In this document: piece by piece, positions 35,307-42,505 of the stretch
Layout of the letters: every line of letters begins with the position of its first letter
How positions within the stretch are numbered: the first letter of the stretch is position 1
Source of the DNA: Scatomorpha stercorigallinarum
Lineage (GTDB): Bacteria; Bacillota; Clostridia; Oscillospirales; Oscillospiraceae
Length of the DNA stretch: 64,000 bases
Assembly (NCBI GenBank): GCA_944387865.1
Contig: CALXGN010000010.1
Span: forward strand, 11,308 to 75,307
Direction: 5' to 3'
Notes under the pieces: generated by a model
Seen by the model: the letters and a program-made list of their open reading frames with translations, nothing else
The model's database searches: none
Told to the model about the DNA's origin: nothing
Program-made: the position numbers and the translations under genes

Positions 35307-36827
35307 TCATTCCTCTACTTCCTTCAACCTGTCCGCAAACTGGCTCTCCAGCGCGCTCTGCTTGTCCGCGCGGGACTTGTAGTTGCGTACGTTGCTGGTG
35401 GCGTTGAGGACGGGCGTGATGGTGCCCGCGCCGGCCACGCAGCCGCCGGGGCAGGCCATGCCCTCGAGCAGATAGCCGTTCCGCTTGCCGGCCTTAGCCA
35501 TAGTGAGCATCTTGCGGCACTCGCGCAGGCCGTCGCCGTACTCCACGTCCACATGCCGGTCGGGGTCGATGCGGGATATGGCCTCCGCCACCGCGGCGGC
35601 CACGCCGCCGACAACGGCGAAACCGCGGCCCGCGCCGGTGCCCTTGTCGAAGTCCTCGTCGCCCTCGTCCGGGACCAGGGTGGCAAAGTCGATGTCCTTG
35701 GCGTCGAACATGCCCTGCAGCTCCTCAAAGGTGAGCACGAAATCGACGTCCGAGCGCACGGTGCGGCGGCTCGCCTCGAGTTTTTTGGCCGCGCAGGGGC
35801 CGACGAACACGATGCGCGCGTCCGGGTTGTCCTTCTTCATCAGGCGGGCGGTGAGCACCATCGGCGTCAGCGCCATGGAGATGTTTTCCTTGAATTCGGG
35901 GAACAGCTTCTTGGCCATCACGCTCCAGGCGGGGCAGCAGCTGGTGGCCATGAAGTCCAGCTTCTCCGGCACGTTGTCCAGGAAGTCGTGCGCCTCCTCC
36001 ACGGTGCAGAGGTCCGCGCCGATGGCGACCTCCACCGTGTCGGCGAAGCCGAGGATGCGCATGGCTTTTTTCAGCTTGGCGGGGGTGGCGTTCTTGCCGA
36101 ACTGGCCCACGAAGGCCGGCGCCACGCAGGCGATGACCTTGTCGCCCTTGCGTATCGCCTGGATGAGCTGGAAGATCTGGCTCTTGTCCGCGATGGCCGC
36201 GAAGGGACAGTTCACAAGGCACATGCCGCAGCTGACGCACTTGTCATAGTCTATCTTGGCCCTGCCCTTTTCGTCGGAGCCGATGGCGTCCATGCCGCAG
36301 GCCTTGGCGCAGGGGCGCTCAAGGCGGCTGATGGCGTTATACGGGCACTGGTTCATGCAGCGGCCGCAGCGGATGCACTTTTCCGGGTCGATGTGGCTCT
36401 TGCCGTCGCGGCCCACGGAAATGGCCCCCTTGGGGCAGACGTTCATGCAGGGGCGCGAAAGGCAGCCCTGGCAGTTGGAGGATATGCGCATCTCCTTCGG
36501 CGGGCAGGCGTTGCAGGCAAAGGGGATGATGTTTATCAGCGGGGGCTCGTAATATTTTTCAGGCAGGGCCGCCTGCTCGATCCCGTCGCTCGCAAGGCTG
36601 ATTTCCGCCGCGGTCCGCAGCGGCAGGCCGCAGGCCAGCCGCAGCCTTTCTGTGACAATTGCCCTCTCAAGGAACACGTCATTCCTGTAATGTGCGTCTT
36701 CGCCTGGAATAATTTTGTAGGGCAGCTCGTCTATGCGCGAATAATCGCCGCCCTCGTAGGCAAGGCGGGCGACCTCGGTAAAAACGCTGCGGCGGAGGTC
36801 GTCTACCGCGCTGTGGACACCTCTCAT
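35307..36827 (-). CDS. Monomeric [FeFe] hydrogenase (group B-like)
   Basis: This 506-residue iron-sulfur enzyme carries two ferredoxin-type clusters (CIRCGRCMNQCPYNAI and CVSCGMCLVNCPF) and an extra Cys-rich stretch (NCQGCLSRPCMNVCPKG). The H-cluster motifs are ATSCCPAW (L1), VGPCAAKK (L2) and GMACPGGCVAGAG (L3). It evolves or takes up hydrogen, probably coupled to ferredoxin in fermentation. L2 and L3 deviate from group A (MPC, GGG) and fit group B. No hydE/F/G maturation genes are in the window. It has a good promoter and AAGGAGG upstream. Confidence 0.92.
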   Translation of the reverse strand: MRGVHSAVDDLRRSVFTEVARLAYEGGDYSRIDELPYKIIPGEDAHYRNDVFLERAIVTERLRLACGLPLRTAAEISLASDGIEQAALPEKYYEPPLINIIPFACNACPPKEMRISSNCQGCLSRPCMNVCPKGAISVGRDGKSHIDPEKCIRCGRCMNQCPYNAISRLERPCAKACGMDAIGSDEKGRAKIDYDKCVSCGMCLVNCPFAAIADKSQIFQLIQAIRKGDKVIACVAPAFVGQFGKNATPAKLKKAMRILGFADTVEVAIGADLCTVEEAHDFLDNVPEKLDFMATSCCPAWSVMAKKLFPEFKENISMALTPMVLTARLMKKDNPDARIVFVGPCAAKKLEASRRTVRSDVDFVLTFEELQGMFDAKDIDFATLVPDEGDEDFDKGTGAGRGFAVVGGVAAAVAEAISRIDPDRHVDVEYGDGLRECRKMLTMAKAGKRNGYLLEGMACPGGCVAGAGTITPVLNATSNVRNYKSRADKQSALESQFADRLKEVEE

Positions 36828-36873
36828 TGGGTTGTGGCCTCCTTATATATAATGTAGTGGGCTTGACAGCAGC

Positions 36874-36902
36874 ATTATACCGCAGGCGTGCGGCATTTGC
36901 AA
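36874..36902 (-). promoter_or_regulatory. Promoter of the [FeFe] hydrogenase gene
   Basis: On the minus strand TTGCAA (36897-36902) and TATAAT (36874-36879) are separated by 17 bp, about 47 bp before the start codon. Confidence 0.75.
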
Positions 36903-36955
36903 TAAAAAAACCGCCGGGCCGCGCCCGGAGGCACAGCGCCGCGGCCCGATGCGTA

Positions 36956-36988
36956 AAAAAACCGCCCCGGGAGGCCCGGGGCGGGAAA
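36956..36988 (-). terminator. Rho-independent terminator of the left SLH gene
   Basis: Read on the minus strand, CCGCCCCGGGCCTCCCGGGG closes into a stem of about 10 bp followed by a run of seven T residues, about 30 bp after the stop codon. Confidence 0.88.
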
Positions 36989-37018
36989 ACTATGTTTTAT
37001 TTTAATATAGCGGGGGGA

Positions 37019-40000
37019 TCAGGTGTTGTCGTCCACACCCCAGCTGCCAGACTGCAGGGCAACGGTAACATCGTTGCTGCCATCGGCATTAACGGTGACC
37101 GTGGTCAGGCCAGTGATGTCGAGGTAGGTGAACACCTTGTCGGCAGCGGCGGCATCAGCAGCGGACTCCTGAGAGGAGACGTTCACGCCACCGACAATGA
37201 TCTTGCTGAGCTGTTCGCCAACGGCAGCCAGAGCACTCTTATCGCCGTTGTACTTCAGAGCGACGTTGAACTTGTTGCCGGCGGTAACGGTGAAGCTCTC
37301 AGAAGCGTTCACGGCCGCATCGTTGGCGAGGGAGAAGTACTGGACAGCCCCAGAATCCGAATCGAGCTTCAGGGTGATCTTGGCGTCGATGCTCTTAACG
37401 GACACCTTGTCGACAGCGGGGACGAACTCATCGGTCCAGAAATTATCGCCGGACGCGCTAAAGGTCTTGGTGCCAACAACATCTTTTACGCCGTTCTCAA
37501 TGGAATAAGTGGCGGACAGATTCTTGGCGTCAGCACGCACAAACGCGAGCTTCACCTTTTCGCCGATATCGAGCGTGGCAACGTACTCGTTGGCAATCTG
37601 CTTCTCAGCATCAGTGCCCTCAATGATGTAGGGGGTGAAATCAGTCAGGCTGTTCACGAAGGTAACCTTGCGATAGACGTCCTTGATGTTGAGGTTGATG
37701 TTGTAGACGCCGTGCGGGGCCAGCGGGCTCAGGTCGAGCTCGACCCACTTGTTGCCAGCGCTGTCCTTAACAACAGTGCCGGTAAGCGTGGCCTTGCCAT
37801 ATTTGACGACCTCAGAATCCTCAGCGCCCGTACGCAGGTAGCTCCAGTCAACATCAGCCATGACCGTGGCGCCAGCGTCGAGAGTATCGACATCGGCGTG
37901 GTCAAGGATGACGGGCTCGTTCTCATAGCCGGCGTCTATCGTCCAGCCTTCGCCTGTAATGTTGCCGTAAGCAGTGACAGTGCCGTACTTCTGGTTGATG
38001 ACGTAGATGACGTCGACGACGCCGCTGGCGTTCCAGGTGTAGCCGACCTGCAGGAGCGCGTTGGCATAGTCAGAGTAATCGCTGTACCAGAAATCGTCAA
38101 GGCTCTCGACGGAGTCAACGATCAGCTTGCCGGCCTCTTCACGCAGCTCAACTATGGTAGCCTCGCTGCTGACCTGGCGCTCAACGCCCTCGTGCACCGG
38201 ATCAAAGACGAACATGTTGTTGGTCGGGTGCTTGTAGACCTTGACCGTGTCGTAGATGTAGTCAGTGATCGGGGCAGCAGCGGTGAGGCTGTACACACCG
38301 TTGGTCACGGTGAAGTTGTAGAAGCCCTTGCCGTAGCCGTCATTGCTGTCAACGGTGATCCAGGTGTCCTTGGCAGAGCCGTTCAGGTAGGCGCCCTCGA
38401 AGCGGTAGAGGCCGTTGCCCAGAGCCTCATCATTGAGCGCCGCAGAGGTGATATCCTCGGGCAGGAACAGGTAGCCGCTGGAAGCAGTGGCAGCCTCGAA
38501 CGCGAAGATGGTGTCAGCGTAGAAGGCGTCGGTGCTCGGGTCGTAGCTGCCGGAGACAATGATGTCCTGCAGGTACACTTCCTTGGCGGTGAAGCCGTCG
38601 GACAGCTTCTCGATCATGTCGTCGACGCCGTCGTACGGGGTGACGGTCAGGTCGGTGCCGCGGTCGGAGGCAACGAAGATCTTCACAGAGTCGTTGTCGT
38701 AGAACACCTTGAGCCCCTCAGCGCCGTTGTTCTTCGTGGTGTTGAACATGAAGGAGCTGGCGGTGAAGGTGGCGGAGTTGTTCGCGCCGGTCTTGAGAGC
38801 GTAGGCGGAAGCGTAGATGTTGTTGCTCTCGAAGAGCTCGGTGGCGGAGGTCAGAGCGGTCTTGTTGTAGACAGCCGTGGTGATGTCGTAGTAGCCGTTG
38901 GTGTTGTTGTTAGTCGCGGTCCTCTCGAGCTGGTTAGCAACAGTGTTGGTCACAGGGACCTCGATGGGCTCGCCGGTGGTGACATCGACGAACTGAGCGG
39001 CGTAGGTCCAGTCATGGAACCAAGCGTCGTGGGCGGAGGTCACGCGGCTGGTGCCGGTGAAGTAGCCGATGACGCGGACAGCCTGAGCGTTGGCGTCGAT
39101 GACGTGGCCGTGAGTGTCGAGCCTGAGGGCGACGACGGCGTTGCGCTTAATGACGTCCCAAATGTTGTCCTTAACAAAGACGGACAGCTCGAGGACGGTG
39201 TCGTCAGCCATGGTGATGGTGCCGCGGGTCTTGCTGTAGTCCTTCACAGTGCCGGTGGTGGTGCTGATCGGGTAAACATGCCAGGCCTCGTTGGTCTTGT
39301 CGACCGTGCTGTTGGTGTGGATGTAAACAACGGTGTCGCGGTTGTGGAGATCCTTGATATCGTTGATGATATCGCTGTTAGCCATGACGTCGTCCTTGCC
39401 GTCGTTGTCATAGATAACGGTGGTCTCGCGGGTCTCGGAGCGGACGCCCAGAGTGCCGAGGTCGTAGTAGAAGCTCACGCCGGCGGTGCCGAGGCTGCCG
39501 TTGTCAACGAAGTTGTACTCGTAGTAATCGTAGCCGTAATCGGTGCCGATGGTCTTGTCAACGGTGGTGCTCTTCTCGAGCTTGGCAACGGCGGAAGAGG
39601 TGATGTTGTTGCAGGTCAGAGCGGTGACGGTGGCCTTGTCGATGACGTAGATGGCGCCGCCGCTGGTGTACCAGATCTTGGCGGCATGGTACATCATGTC
39701 GATGTCGGTGTTGGCGGCGACTTCGACGTCAGCCTTCTCGCCGGTGGTGGTCTTGTCGACCTCGTACTTGTTCTGCACGGACACGCGAGTCTTGGAATTG
39801 CCCATGCCCTCGTTGTCGACTATAATACCTTCAACGGACTTCAGGCCGTAGACTTTCTCGCCCAGGGTGCCTTCCATGGTGGCACGGTCGGCAAACTCGG
39901 TGTAGCGGAGGATGTAGTCGCCGAGGGAGGGGCTGTACACCACGACGCCGACGCTGGTCAGGGCGTTGAAGGCGTACAGGATGGCCTGCTGGCGCTGCAG

Positions 40001-40570
40001 CGGGGTGTGGTCAGCGCCGACCAGGTCGCCGTCGAAGATGCCCTTGTCGAGGGCGTCCTTCGCGGTGTTCAGGCTCCAGCTGCTGCCGACGTACTCGTCG
40101 TTGCGGCCGTAGCCAACAGCGCACAGAAGCATCTTGGCCCACTGGTAGCCGGTGAGCTGAGCCTCAGGCTGGAAGGTGCCGTCGCCCATGCCGTCGATGA
40201 TGCCCTGCTCAACGCAGTAAGCGATGTAGCCGGCGGACCAGCGGTCGGCAGCGACGTCCGTGAACGGGGCCTTGGTGCAACGAAGGCTGTCAGCGTCCTT
40301 CGGGCCAAGCTGCATGTAGGCGATGATCTTCGCCGCCTGCTCACGGGTGTAGGTGGTCTCGGGGCGCAGGGTGCCATCGTCGTAGCCTTCGATGATGCCC
40401 AGGCCGACCATGACGCCAACGGCTTCGCTGTAGTCAGCGCCGACGTCGGCCGCATCCTTCAGGGTGTCGACCTTGTTGCCGGTATAGGCAGCAGAGGCAC
40501 CCACGACGGTGAGGCTCAGCACAAGCGCGACCGCGAGCAGAAGGCTCAGGGTCTTCTTGAGAGTTCTCAT
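37019..40570 (-). CDS. SLH-domain surface protein, left copy (predicted OFF)
   Basis: This 1183-residue exported protein has signal peptide MRTLKKTLSLLLAVALVLSL plus TVVGASAA, then three SLH domains (about 28-86, 93-150, 155-205; GIIEGYDDGTLRPETTYTRE and GIIDGMGDGTFQPEAQLT are typical). These bind secondary wall polymer and hold the protein on the cell surface. About 970 residues of low-cysteine, Asp/Thr/Val-rich sequence follow, of S-layer type. The first 173 or so codons and the leader are nucleotide-identical to the divergent right copy at 41985; beyond about residue 206 the proteins diverge strongly. No promoter faces this gene in the present orientation of the invertible core. Confidence 0.9.
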   Translation of the reverse strand: MRTLKKTLSLLLAVALVLSLTVVGASAAYTGNKVDTLKDAADVGADYSEAVGVMVGLGIIEGYDDGTLRPETTYTREQAAKIIAYMQLGPKDADSLRCTKAPFTDVAADRWSAGYIAYCVEQGIIDGMGDGTFQPEAQLTGYQWAKMLLCAVGYGRNDEYVGSSWSLNTAKDALDKGIFDGDLVGADHTPLQRQQAILYAFNALTSVGVVVYSPSLGDYILRYTEFADRATMEGTLGEKVYGLKSVEGIIVDNEGMGNSKTRVSVQNKYEVDKTTTGEKADVEVAANTDIDMMYHAAKIWYTSGGAIYVIDKATVTALTCNNITSSAVAKLEKSTTVDKTIGTDYGYDYYEYNFVDNGSLGTAGVSFYYDLGTLGVRSETRETTVIYDNDGKDDVMANSDIINDIKDLHNRDTVVYIHTNSTVDKTNEAWHVYPISTTTGTVKDYSKTRGTITMADDTVLELSVFVKDNIWDVIKRNAVVALRLDTHGHVIDANAQAVRVIGYFTGTSRVTSAHDAWFHDWTYAAQFVDVTTGEPIEVPVTNTVANQLERTATNNNTNGYYDITTAVYNKTALTSATELFESNNIYASAYALKTGANNSATFTASSFMFNTTKNNGAEGLKVFYDNDSVKIFVASDRGTDLTVTPYDGVDDMIEKLSDGFTAKEVYLQDIIVSGSYDPSTDAFYADTIFAFEAATASSGYLFLPEDITSAALNDEALGNGLYRFEGAYLNGSAKDTWITVDSNDGYGKGFYNFTVTNGVYSLTAAAPITDYIYDTVKVYKHPTNNMFVFDPVHEGVERQVSSEATIVELREEAGKLIVDSVESLDDFWYSDYSDYANALLQVGYTWNASGVVDVIYVINQKYGTVTAYGNITGEGWTIDAGYENEPVILDHADVDTLDAGATVMADVDWSYLRTGAEDSEVVKYGKATLTGTVVKDSAGNKWVELDLSPLAPHGVYNINLNIKDVYRKVTFVNSLTDFTPYIIEGTDAEKQIANEYVATLDIGEKVKLAFVRADAKNLSATYSIENGVKDVVGTKTFSASGDNFWTDEFVPAVDKVSVKSIDAKITLKLDSDSGAVQYFSLANDAAVNASESFTVTAGNKFNVALKYNGDKSALAAVGEQLSKIIVGGVNVSSQESAADAAAADKVFTYLDITGLTTVTVNADGSNDVTVALQSGSWGVDDNT

Positions 40571-40711
40571 GTGGAAACTCCTCCTTTGAATAGTACCTCA
40601 TTTCTGAGGCCCGTTTATGCAATCGCCGATGGACCCGGATATCCGTAAGCCGGCCCACCTGCGGCCGCATCAGCATTGCAAGACCCGTCGTGTATTTATA
40701 TTTACACGACG
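40050..40711 (-). repeat. 662-bp perfect inverted repeat, left arm
   Basis: Every base compared between 40050-40711 and the reverse of 41844-42505 is identical. The arm covers the recombination site's outer part, the leader of about 110 nt and the first 173 or so codons of the SLH gene. Identity stops abruptly at the inner edge of the 34-bp site and fades gradually inside the coding region. Confidence 0.95.
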
Positions 40712-40715
40712 GGTC
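40682..40715 (-). other. Left 34-bp recombination site (13-8-13, loxP-like)
   Basis: Two perfect 13-bp inverted arms (GACCCGTCGTGTA and TACACGACGGGTC) flank the asymmetric 8-bp spacer TTTATATT, read on the plus strand. The spacer orientation points outward to the left SLH gene, opposite to the right site, so crossover would invert the intervening DNA. The site lies 20 bp after the recombinase stop codon. Confidence 0.85.
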
Positions 40716-40735
40716 CCCGGGCAGCAGTATGTAGT

Positions 40736-41695
40736 TTATTCAGCAGAAGAGTATACTTTGTCGATTATCTCGCTCATCGCCTCGAACGAGGGATGTACAT
40801 AGGTGTTCAGCGTCACGGAGACGTCCGAGTGGCCGAGGATGCGCGCGAGCGTGGCCGGGTCGCAGCCCCGGGCGATGCAGTTGGTGGCAAAGGTGTGCCG
40901 CAGGGCGTGGAAGTTGATGTCGTTCACGCCAGCGGCCTTCAATGCCGATTTGAAGCGGCGCTGGATACATCGCGGCTCCATCGGCTGCTCCGTGCCGGTC
41001 AGGAGATAGCAGCCCGGCGCGGCGCGGCTCTCTCGCAGGCGCTCGAGCAGCCGCGTGGGGACGGGTATCTGCCGGGCGGAGCTGCGGCTCTTGGGCGTGT
41101 CGAACACAAGGGCCGTCTTGCGCTCGCCGTCGCTGACGTGCAGCCGCTGCAATGTGCGGCGGATGGTTATCACGCGCCCGTCGGCGGAGACATCCTCCCA
41201 GCGCAGCGCGCAGATCTCGCCCAGGCGGATGCCCGTGTGCATACATAGCAAAATGCCCAGTTCCGCGCAGCCGCCGCGCCCGGCGAGATGGCGCTCCAGC
41301 TTCTCCTGCTCCGCGCGTGAGAGCACCCGCGTTTCGCGCGTCTCCCGCCCCGGCGCGGCGAAGGCGGCCCCCAATTCCGGGCAGCGCCCGTTCTCCTGGC
41401 CGTAGGCCACCGCCGAGCGCAGGATGTAACGTATCATCCGCACGGTGCCCGGCGAATAGCTGCGCTCCGCCTCCGTGAGCAGGCCGGAGAGCTCGCCGTC
41501 CGTCAGCGCGCCGGCCTCCAGCGCCCCCAGCGCCGGGCGGATATACCGCGCCGCGGCGCCGGAATAGGTTGAAAACGTCGATCTCTTCACACGCAGCCGC
41601 AGCGAACCCAGCCAGCAGTCAAGCACCGCGTCGAAGCTCCCGTCATCTAAATATGACAGCTTCTGCCGGCTTTGTTTACAAAAGAGAGTCAGCAT
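40736..41695 (-). CDS. Tyrosine recombinase, predicted DNA invertase
   Basis: This protein of about 319 residues has an N-terminal SAM-like core-binding domain (STFSTYSGAAARYIRPALG) and a catalytic domain with the full residue set. These are Arg in HTGIRLGEICAL, Lys in DTPKSRSSARQIPV, His and Arg in FHALRHTFATN, His in ILGHSDV and the nucleophile Tyr in TLNTYVH. It belongs to the phage-integrase/XerCD superfamily. Placement between two inverted 34-bp sites implies it inverts its own segment. The ATG at 41695 is preferred; an in-frame GTG at 41749 would add 18 residues. No terminator separates it from the left SLH gene, so read-through into the OFF gene is possible. Confidence 0.9.
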   Translation of the reverse strand: MLTLFCKQSRQKLSYLDDGSFDAVLDCWLGSLRLRVKRSTFSTYSGAAARYIRPALGALEAGALTDGELSGLLTEAERSYSPGTVRMIRYILRSAVAYGQENGRCPELGAAFAAPGRETRETRVLSRAEQEKLERHLAGRGGCAELGILLCMHTGIRLGEICALRWEDVSADGRVITIRRTLQRLHVSDGERKTALVFDTPKSRSSARQIPVPTRLLERLRESRAAPGCYLLTGTEQPMEPRCIQRRFKSALKAAGVNDINFHALRHTFATNCIARGCDPATLARILGHSDVSVTLNTYVHPSFEAMSEIIDKVYSSAE

Positions 41696-41798
41696 AGACA
41701 ATGATTTTACCTGCTTTCTGTGCCTGGCGCACAAGTGTCCGCGGCCCACGTGCGGACGGGGTGCGTATTTCAGTTATGTTACAGATGCCCCCACCGCG

Positions 41799-41830
41799 TT
41801 GACTGCCCGGGACGGCCGTGCTAATATAAT
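41799..41830 (+). promoter_or_regulatory. Outward promoter inside the invertible core, reading into the right SLH gene
   Basis: TTGACT (41799-41804) is followed by a perfect TATAAT (41825-41830, 20-bp spacer), with an alternative TAATAT at the optimal 17 bp (41822-41827). Transcription would start near 41837, at the edge of the right recombination site. No comparable promoter is found at the left edge of the core reading left, so only the right gene is predicted active. Confidence 0.7.
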
Positions 41831-41839
41831 GCCGTAAAG

Positions 41840-41873
41840 GCATCGTCGTGTAAATATAAATACACGACGGGTC
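41840..41873 (+). other. Right 34-bp recombination site (13-8-13, loxP-like)
   Basis: The outer arm TACACGACGGGTC and the 8-bp spacer (AATATAAA on the plus strand) match the left site exactly in inverted orientation. The inner arm GCATCGTCGTGTA matches 10 of 13 bases of the left inner arm. The differences lie only in the outermost four bases. The site is transcribed as the very start of the SLH leader, where it can fold as a hairpin. Confidence 0.85.
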
Positions 41874-42505
41874 TTGCAATGCTGATGCGGCCGCAGGTGG
41901 GCCGGCTTACGGATATCCGGGTCCATCGGCGATTGCATAAACGGGCCTCAGAAATGAGGTACTATTCAAAGGAGGAGTTTCCACATGAGAACTCTCAAGA
42001 AGACCCTGAGCCTTCTGCTCGCGGTCGCGCTTGTGCTGAGCCTCACCGTCGTGGGTGCCTCTGCTGCCTATACCGGCAACAAGGTCGACACCCTGAAGGA
42101 TGCGGCCGACGTCGGCGCTGACTACAGCGAAGCCGTTGGCGTCATGGTCGGCCTGGGCATCATCGAAGGCTACGACGATGGCACCCTGCGCCCCGAGACC
42201 ACCTACACCCGTGAGCAGGCGGCGAAGATCATCGCCTACATGCAGCTTGGCCCGAAGGACGCTGACAGCCTTCGTTGCACCAAGGCCCCGTTCACGGACG
42301 TCGCTGCCGACCGCTGGTCCGCCGGCTACATCGCTTACTGCGTTGAGCAGGGCATCATCGACGGCATGGGCGACGGCACCTTCCAGCCTGAGGCTCAGCT
42401 CACCGGCTACCAGTGGGCCAAGATGCTTCTGTGCGCTGTTGGCTACGGCCGCAACGACGAGTACGTCGGCAGCAGCTGGAGCCTGAACACCGCGAAGGAC
42501 GCCCT
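41844..42505 (+). repeat. 662-bp perfect inverted repeat, right arm
   Basis: This is identical to the reverse complement of 40050-40711. The first mismatches occur at 41843 on the inner side and 42506 and 42509 inside the coding region. It comprises the leader, signal peptide and about 173 codons of the SLH anchor. Confidence 0.95.
41946..41959 (+). promoter_or_regulatory. GNRA-type hairpin in the SLH leader
   Basis: CCTCA-GAAA-TGAGG forms a 5-bp stem with a GAAA tetraloop, 11 nt before the AAAGGAGGAG ribosome binding site. The same hairpin exists in the left leader (40596-40609). It may protect or tune translation of a highly expressed mRNA. Confidence 0.55.

Larger units (their letters stand above)
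40703..41852. mobile_element. Invertible DNA segment carrying recombinase and outward promoter
   Basis: This segment of about 1.15 kb is bounded by two inverted 34-bp sites. It contains only the tyrosine recombinase gene and the promoter region at its right end. Inversion by crossover in the 8-bp spacers would move the promoter from the right SLH gene to the left one, and reverse the recombinase gene. Both flanking genes would keep intact leaders and coding regions in either state, because the site and leader lie outside the crossover on both sides. Confidence 0.82.

Noticed and set aside
40682..40715. The 34-bp palindrome as an ordinary transcription terminator
   Set aside because: It has no T-tract on either strand, has an exact partner at the other end of the core, and has an asymmetric spacer expected of a recombination site.
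41840..41985. Classical insertion sequence or transposon around the recombinase
   Set aside because: No transposase-type gene, target duplications or terminal repeats other than the gene-spanning 662-bp arms; the segment fits an inversion cassette.
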